From Rhizophagus sp. LPA8_4_AMF (taxonomy: Eukaryota > Glomeromycota > Glomeromycetes > Glomerales > Glomeraceae), in assembly GCA_021464525.1 (NCBI GenBank), contig JADRCO010000884.1, positions 1 to 25,025 of the forward strand: a DNA stretch of 25,025 nt. The letters are read 5' to 3'. Made by a program: the position numbers and the translations under genes. Under the pieces are notes generated by a model. It was given only the letters and a program-made list of their open reading frames with translations. It was not told where the DNA came from and searched no databases. Below are positions 18,648-25,025 of this stretch, one piece after another; position 1 is the first letter of the stretch, and each line of letters begins with the position of its first letter.

Positions 18648-20021
18648 TAATTTATTATGAATAAATTACGCCAAACAAGATAATTTTAAAAGAAGCCATA
18701 GCAATTGCAGCAAAAAGTTACTTTATAAAGATACACTTTTTGCGTGCATTATAATTTTCATATTATTTATTCGTAAAAATAAATTTTATGTAATAAAGAT
18801 ATGATACCATAATATGTAATTTGTCATATACTTCTTCAATTAATTAATTTTTTATGCTACCTAAGTGGCTATGTCGTATAAGTAAAAGAACGTAGAGCAA
18901 AAATTTAATAAACAAAAAATTGATAGCTCAATAGTATATGATTTGGACAAGTGAGTTATAGTATAATGTATTTGTAAGTAAATAGAAGGAAATCATCAAT
19001 TAATAACCTTTTGATGGCGTAGATTCAAACAATCCGTTAATTATGTACAATATACCGGATACATTCTTAACGGGAAAACTTCAAGCGACATAGCTTGAAT
19101 TCCGATTACGTCACAGTCGTCACATGTAGATTAATCAGCGAGCACTGATAGCTCGATCAAATTTACAAAATTTATTTACAATTATGTTATAATTAAATTT
19201 AGTAATACTGATATTTCGCTTTAACTAATCCAATAATTATTTTTACCTTTATGGATAACAGATAGATCTGGATATCCGGATATTTATACAGATAAATTTA
19301 TGTCCGAATTGAACGGATATATCGTGATTTTTATAACAAATCTGTTTATAATCTAGTGCATTATTCTTTGTCAAGACAAGCGATAATTATATTTATAAAC
19401 GTTTGCATAATAGGTATGCGTAATGCAATAACGACCGATCATTCATCACAATTAAATATTCGTAAAATTAATCCACTTTTATTAAATATATAGTAAAAAA
19501 AATCACGACATTTAATTAGTAGCTTTGCTAACAAAAAACTACTTTTTATTTAATTATTCTAAATGAAAAAAAAAATCTTTGTTTTACGAAGCCGTCCAAG
19601 TAATATGCCTATAGAGATATTGGTGACTCGGATCATTCACACCAACAGGGACAAACAGTTTAACTTAATTATAATCAAAATTATGGTAAATACAGTATAT
19701 AAACAATGTATAATATACAAATGTTTCATTTTAAACGTAAATATTGATTTTTTATTATTAATCGAAGAATTGGATTGATTTATGGTGCTTTAATTCCATA
19801 GAATAAAAGAATTTTATAAAATAATTTTTATTTGAAACTGTACGCAATTGTTGAATAAATCATTATGCAGTAATGTTGTCAAATTTTTTAACTTGTCAAT
19901 AGATAATATTAAGTCAAGGTTACACATAAATTCCGTCTAATAGAGTAATGTCGTGCAAATGTCATATGTCGAACGATCAATTAACATAGTCTAGAACGTT
20001 CCATATCGCAATATGTATGAT
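18648..20021. other. Spacer: duplicated 3' flank, then AT-rich DNA
   Basis: Up to about 18830 it resembles the 3' flank of copy 1 (CGCCAAA, AAAAAGTTACTTTA, GATACACTTTT, TTATTCGTAAAAA). Beyond that it is AT-rich with a GGATATCCGGATAT motif (19269-19282). The 71-codon open frame at 19563 lacks any domain. Confidence 0.45.
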
Positions 20022-20108
20022 GTCCCATCGGCCTAAATTATTGGGCCCATTCTAATAATGCCTTAAAAACTGTACCAGCGATGATCTCCTAATTTGGGCC
20101 GATGGGAC
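20022..20108. repeat. Foldback element 5 (GTCCCATCGGCC)
   Basis: GTCCCATCGGCCTAAATTA (20022) pairs with TAATTTGGGCCGATGGGAC (ending 20108) around a 50-bp centre. GC content is higher than the surroundings. Outer flanks show only weak further pairing. Confidence 0.8.
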
Positions 20109-21103
20109 GATTTGGGGACATTGGTCTACAACATATAAATATTTTTTTTCCGTGCAATTTTTGGGCTCCAGCTTTACCCATTTAATTTTATTTTCAATTT
20201 TTCTTATTTTTCTACATAAAATAAATTTTTACTTACATATTAAACCTTTCTCGAAAATATTGGTTGAAAAACTTGAATACGTATTTGATAATTCTTGTAA
20301 CAGGCCATGTTTAATGATATTTCGAACATAATTATATTAATGAATGTTATATTTAAAGAAATCCAACTAACTTATCCAAAGATTTTTAGTCAATTGATGA
20401 AAAAAAAAAAAAAATAATATTTTGAAATAAATAATTTTTTGAAAAAATGATGCAATCTAGTATCAACATCGTCTGATAAATTATACTCGATAGATCAGCT
20501 GTTTCGATTTTTTAGTTTTTATAATTTTAATAATTTGGCATATAGAAATGCAATTTAACCAAATTATATCATATCATTTAAAACCACTTGATGCTTAATT
20601 CTGTAATTAGAATATAGTAAATAAAAATATTTATGGTTTAGAAAATATTATAATGTGTTCTAAGAAGATGACTAAGTACTTACGTAAAAAATTTATTGCA
20701 CATTAATAATCAGTGATACAAACTTCCTAAATTGTTTAGATGAAAATTATATGATAATCGTCATCAAATAGTGGGCTCAGAAAAAAAATACGTGATTACA
20801 TTATTTTACGTAATCAAAAAAAAAAATGTAAATCTACGGTTAAAGACTGAATCTTAGATGGAAAAAAAACGGGTAACGTTGCTCAACAGATCGATTTTCC
20901 TTAATCATTGGATGGTATATCATCATATGATTCTACTTATAAGCAATTATTAAAGTCAAAGCGCCGATAAAAAGAATAAAAATACGAGTCTGTCAATCGG
21001 TAAATTTTTTATTTATAGGATAAAAAAAAAAAAAAAAAAAAATTTAAAAAAAAAATACAAAAAAATAAAAAAAAAAAAAAAGAAAATAAAAAAATAAATT
21101 TTT

Positions 21104-21141
<38 letters not shown>

Positions 21142-21690
21142 TAAAAGCATACCAGCAGATAACATAAAAACAAATATTTTCTTAATAAGTACATGAGTAT
21201 GTAAGGAATACTAGAATAATAAAATAATTTAACCAATAAAAAATTTGGAAATATCTAACTGGTTAGATTGAAATCATTTTTTTTTCTAATAATTATGCGT
21301 GAATGATTATTACATCCTATACTCTGTAAAAAATTTTTCTTAAAAACTCCGGGAATATGATACATTCACGAAAAATAACTAAAAATTTAAGCAACTTGGA
21401 TAATTTCATGAATATGATACATTTACTGAAATAACATGAAATAAAAAAAAACACGGAGTAAATGTTATAGGGATAATAAAACAAAATGATTATACATACG
21501 GGACAATTTTTATAATATGATTTATCACTGTTATGTTGCTAAATTTTAAGATTATAAATTTCTAAAACCCGTAAATATCTCATAATCTCAGATGTCGTAA
21601 AGATTTTACTTTACGCGCACGACATGCCGAGAAATTCCTTTGTTGTTGATAAGCTCACTTTACTTAACTTCGCGAAAGTATAAAGGTTTA
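20109..21690. other. AT-rich spacer including an A-homopolymer tract
   Basis: No gene seen. 21021-21136 is almost pure A with a few T and G. The phenylalanine-rich minus-strand frame across it is an artefact of that tract. Confidence 0.5.
21021..21136 (+). repeat. Poly-A-rich tract
   Basis: About 115 bp of A runs broken by short T/G interruptions. No duplication or retroposon body is obvious upstream. Length in the true genome may differ, because such tracts assemble poorly. Confidence 0.85.
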
Positions 21691-21897
21691 GTAACACAAA
21701 CATCCATATGACTTTTTATCGCTGACAAATTATTATATAATACATAAATTTCAAATTAAACCGTCGATGCATGGTAAATCATTAAAAATTCATATAAATA
21801 GATAAAAACCTTGTTTCTGACGAAGAAAAAGACCCCTTAATTAATTTAACTGCTTATTTAGTAAATAAAAATAAAATTATTTCACTAAACTAAAATC
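21691..21897 (+). promoter_or_regulatory. Upstream region of methyltransferase copy 3 with conserved blocks
   Basis: GTAACACAAACATCCA (21691) and CGTCGATGCATGGTAAATCATT (about 21762-21783) match the CACAAACGTC and CGTCATACATGGTAGATCATT blocks before copy 1 at a similar distance from the ATG. The rest has diverged, so these islands are better candidates for retained promoter elements than the longer copy 1/copy 2 similarity. Confidence 0.5.
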
Positions 21898-23163
21898 ATG
21901 GGTAATATCAAATCACATTTAAAACGTAATCAGCCATCAATAAAAAAAATACCAGAATTTGACCAAATAGAATCAGACCAAGAAAGAAATGAGAAGCTAA
22001 TGGATTATTATTTATCGACTAGCATCGAAGCTATTGATAGATCACATATATATCATTTTCTTAGAGCATATGTATTTCAAAGTAATTTTTCTTCCCCGGT
22101 TGAGGAAAAATTAATTAAAGGAGAGTTTAAGGTTTTAGATGTCGGGTAAGTGATATCGTTCAAATCATCAAATGAACGCCTCTAACATTCGAGGAATTTT
22201 ATGATATATATATTTATTGAATGATAATATATATTTTAAGATGTGGAGCTGCGACGTGGTTGTTGGATTTATCAAACAAATATGAAAATTCTTATTTTTA
22301 TGGAGTTGATATTAAACCAATATATCCACAAGAGGTAATAAAATTTATAAATTTTATTTTATTATGAAGAAAAACCCGAAATTTTGACCCTTTTTTCTAT
22401 AAAATTTGATAGATAAAACCACATAATCTTGAATTCATCGAAGCCGATATAACAAATCGATTATCATTTAATGATAACGAATTCGATTTTACACATATAG
22501 AATTTATGAGCTTTGTTTTTACACCAAGTCAATGGGATTTCGTTCTTTCTGAGTTAATTAGGTATTTCTTTTATTTATTCACAATACGTTTTACGTTTGT
22601 AAAATTACGTACTATACTGATCTGTATAATTCGTTTTTTTTTTTAGAGTAACGAAACCAGGTGGATATATTGAAGTAGCTGGTAGACGTAATGGTTATGT
22701 TGGCGATGGTCCAATTTTTCATAAATTAACGAATACAAGTAATTATATTCATTGCTTTTAATCTTGATTCATGTATTATGTATATTATAAGTTATTAATT
22801 TTACTTTCCATAAAAATATAACTAATTATAGTTTGGTCAACATTTTCAAAACAAAATATTGATGTTAAATTGGCGTATAATCTAGATTCAAAAGTTGAAT
22901 TACAACCAAATATTGGAGAAGTTCATCGAATTGAAAAAGATTTTATTATAGGTCCAAATGGTGGTAAAATTGGTTTAGTTTTTCAAGATTTGACTTTTTC
23001 TTATTTTAAATCAGAATTGACAATTAGAGTTTTAAGTGAGGAATTAGGAATTTCTGAAGAAGAATACAAAAATATGGTGGAAAATCTAGTTGACGAATTT
23101 AAACAAACTAGCGCTGAGTGTGTTCATTTCAGATTTTGGACCCAAAAACAATTATCGGAATAA
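21898..23163 (+). CDS. SAM-dependent methyltransferase family, copy 3 (5 exons, altered motif I)
   Basis: Exons are 21898-22145, 22241-22334, 22413-22561, 22647-22738 and 22832-23163, giving an open 304-residue product with the same intron phases as copies 1 and 2. The N-terminus MGNIKSHLKR keeps Gly2 and Ser6 of the myristoylation pattern. Motif I reads VLDVGCGAATW, so the PG pair of the other copies has become AA; Gly83 and Gly85 remain. The beta-2 acid is present (FYGVD). Exon 3 is also changed (FTHIEFMSFVFTPSQWDF). All splice sites and the stop are intact, so this is a diverged but maintained gene. SAM binding may be weakened or substrate preference changed; GxGxA variants do occur in working methyltransferases. 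Confidence 0.88.
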
Positions 23164-23981
23164 CAACTATAATAAGAAAATTGTGAATTAATTGTTGTGA
23201 ATTAATTTATTATCGGTGTAAATTATTTTTAACTTATAATTAAGTTTTTATGTATTATTTAATTTAGAATTTTTAGGGCAAATTAATATTTATGTAAAGA
23301 ATAGTTATAAAACGTTAATTGACATATAAAAATAGTGGAATATCATGATAGGAAATTGTGAATATATTATAAAAATGATTATTTTACTTATTTATACCAT
23401 AGTTTTATATACCTTATTGGTAATTAAATAAGCGAAAATGTTAATTATTGGGATTTGGGAAGTTTCTGTCATATAAATAATAAATTATAAATTACTACTA
23501 ATAATAACACACATCATGAACGTTACGTTAAGAAATAAAGAATTCGTTATACCGTAATTAAAAATCTAAGAAGTTTAATTTCTCGCGTATTTATTTAGAT
23601 TATTTTTTTTGGATTCTTAAACATGAATAAATTAAAAAAATTAAAGTTCTGAATAAAGTAGTGAATTTTATTTAAAAAAATATAATTTTAAAACGTGATA
23701 TTTAACTTGATTTTACTACACTTCACTTGTTACACTATATTTATACTTTAATTATTTTATTCACATCGCAGGTGATTTTCACCGCATATAATAATAAGTA
23801 AAAATGATTACTAGATGTTAAAAACACCGTTTCAAAATTCGGCCAAAAAAAAAATGAGTGAAATTTTCGTATTTTTCTCAGAATATCTGATAACTGTCTT
23901 CTTAAGAAAAACTTGTTCTACTCGTAAATTTACATATTTGATATAGAAATGTTGTCAAATGCGCATTAAGTTAATATTATA
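23164..23981. other. Intergenic spacer
   Basis: AT-rich sequence downstream of copy 3 with no coding or repeat structure that I can support. Confidence 0.45.
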
Positions 23982-24012
23982 CAGTCAAACCTCTATATAT
24001 CGATATATCGAC
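23982..24012 (+). mobile_element. pogo/Tigger-like terminal repeat remnant
   Basis: TA followed by CAGTCAAACCTCTATATATC matches the general CAGT..AACCTCTATA form of pogo/Tigger termini, and GATATATCGAC continues it. No matching right end (GAGGTTTGACTG) was found in the rest of the window. The right end may be lost, or lie near 24360-24420, where related CGTTATATCG sequence occurs. Confidence 0.5.
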
Positions 24013-24540
24013 ATGGGAAAAAAAGTATCGGCATATCAAATTATCGATCGGTACTATATAACGAATAAATTGTAAAATTGGTCAAGCATCTAATTTTGGC
24101 CTGCATTATGCTAAAGTACAAGCTACCAACCCTGTTAAAAATTAATTATTGGCAACTTAAACTTCATTAAATTCCGATTTTTTAGTTGTTTTAATAACTG
24201 TTCATTATATAAAAGAAACAAAAAAAAAGTCAACATAAAAAATCTACCATACTTAGTAAAAAATGCGATTTTATTTTTGCAAAAAAATTGTCAGAAAATT
24301 TCTTAAACTCCTGATTATATATTGTTAACGGCCCGAATTGTATTAGTATAACATAAAATATCGGTATAAACCAGATTTTCATATACGTGACAGAAGGATC
24401 ATCGTTATATCGTGAAATAATATACTCATTTTTGTCAAACATTTATAAAATTTTATGTGCCAAAATCACCTGCGGCAAGATGTAGCAGTATTGTTTATTT
24501 CCTAAATTGAAGTTTGAATAAAAATCTTTCTTTCTTTTTA
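24013..24540. other. AT-rich spacer, probably body of the pogo-like remnant
   Basis: Repeated ATCGATCGG/TATCGG motifs near 24035-24060 and 24360 suggest element sequence. The 70-codon minus-strand frame (24230-24442) has no recognisable domain. Confidence 0.4.
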
Positions 24541-24547
24541 TATAAAA
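24541..24547 (+). promoter_or_regulatory. Possible TATA box
   Basis: TATAAAA follows a CT-rich stretch and lies 61 bp before the ATG at 24608. Confidence 0.3.
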
Positions 24548-24607
24548 CATAATTGTATCCGCAGTTGGGCAGTACAAAATTATTTTTTTTCCAAAGGAAT
24601 ATTTATT

Positions 24608-24680
24608 ATGCTGTCACGTATTCTTCCCAGAATCAAAACTTTTGGTTTCAACAATGTTAATTTAATTGGTGTGAATTATA
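24608..24680 (+). CDS. Possible first exon encoding a mitochondrial-type presequence (partial)
   Basis: An ATG opens 24 codons plus one base, up to a consensus donor GTAAGT at 24681. The peptide MLSRILPRIKTFGFNNVNLI is basic, has no acidic residue and alternates hydrophobic and basic positions, as mitochondrial import signals do. I could not find a second exon that stays open before the window ends: the acceptor at about 24740 and the later ones I tried run into stops. It may be a gene cut by the window edge, or a chance frame. Confidence 0.3.
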
Positions 24681-25025
24681 GTAAGTGCTCTGTGAATAAA
24701 ATAACTTATGTTCTATAATATATTTTCATTAATTATAAGGTATATAAAAGCCATTATACATATGGTTAATACGTAATAATATTTTCTTTTTTTGCGTGAA
24801 AGTAGCGCTTATTACATACCAATAATTCCTACCATAAAATAAATTTGGCGATAATTTAGAAAAATTCATACTCAAATAGTTTACAATGTTGTTTTCCTTC
24901 ACTAGTTATATAATAAAAATCATGATCATATGAAAACGATCAAGAAAAAATTTCTATTTTATTAAAGAAAAATTGAAACAATTTGTATTGTACTATTTAC
25001 ACAAGAAATAAATAAAATAAACAGT
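24681..25025. other. AT-rich end of window
   Basis: If the exon at 24608 is real, this is its intron and perhaps further exons. I can support no specific feature here. Confidence 0.35.

Noticed and set aside
21009..21236. Phe-rich 75-codon minus-strand frame
   Set aside because: Artefact of the poly-A tract.

Overview
The window looks like nuclear DNA of an arbuscular mycorrhizal fungus close to Rhizophagus (Glomeromycotina). The grounds are very high A+T content, genes cut by short GT-AG introns (about 60-140 bp), long gene-poor spacers full of small hairpin elements, and protein families that I associate with these fungi: small myristoylation-type methyltransferases, patatin-like lipases and an abundant OTU/DDE transposon family. 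The organism call is inference; no database search was possible.

Layout. 1-2140: intergenic DNA with a minisatellite and three foldback elements. 2141-3430 (+): five-exon SAM-dependent methyltransferase, copy 1. 3431-4304: spacer. 4309-10874: a decayed outer element with CAGTG-type terminal inverted repeats, into which a 5.6-kb DNA transposon (4382-9968) has inserted, leaving an exact 8-bp target duplication (GGTATAGC). The inner transposon carries, on the minus strand, an OTU-type cysteine-protease-like gene (8451-9470) and an eight-exon DDE-type transposase (4576-8393) with two single-base frameshifts. Directly at the outer element's right edge, 10880-11419 is a deoxynucleoside/thymidylate-kinase-like fragment that lacks its P-loop and may come from a large DNA virus.

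11872-11940 is a tRNA-like gene with intact A and B boxes but a damaged anticodon arm. It is followed (11983-12532) by a striking tandem array in which about 40-bp exon-like blocks are each preceded by a pyrimidine tract plus TAG and followed by GTAA-type donors. 13095-14257 (-): two-exon patatin-like phospholipase with a complete catalytic signature. 17398-18647 (+) and 21898-23163 (+): methyltransferase copies 2 and 3, with the same four intron positions and phases as copy 1. Copies 1 and 2 also share several hundred bp of 5' and 3' flank, so they come from a segmental duplication. The rest is AT-rich spacer with foldbacks, homopolymer tracts, a pogo/Tigger-like terminus (23982) and a possible first exon of a new gene (24608).

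How it fits together: the three methyltransferases form a dispersed tandem family whose copies all begin with an MGNxxS N-myristoylation signature. The transposon genes form one mobile unit. I see no operon-like functional link between the methyltransferases, the lipase and the transposon.
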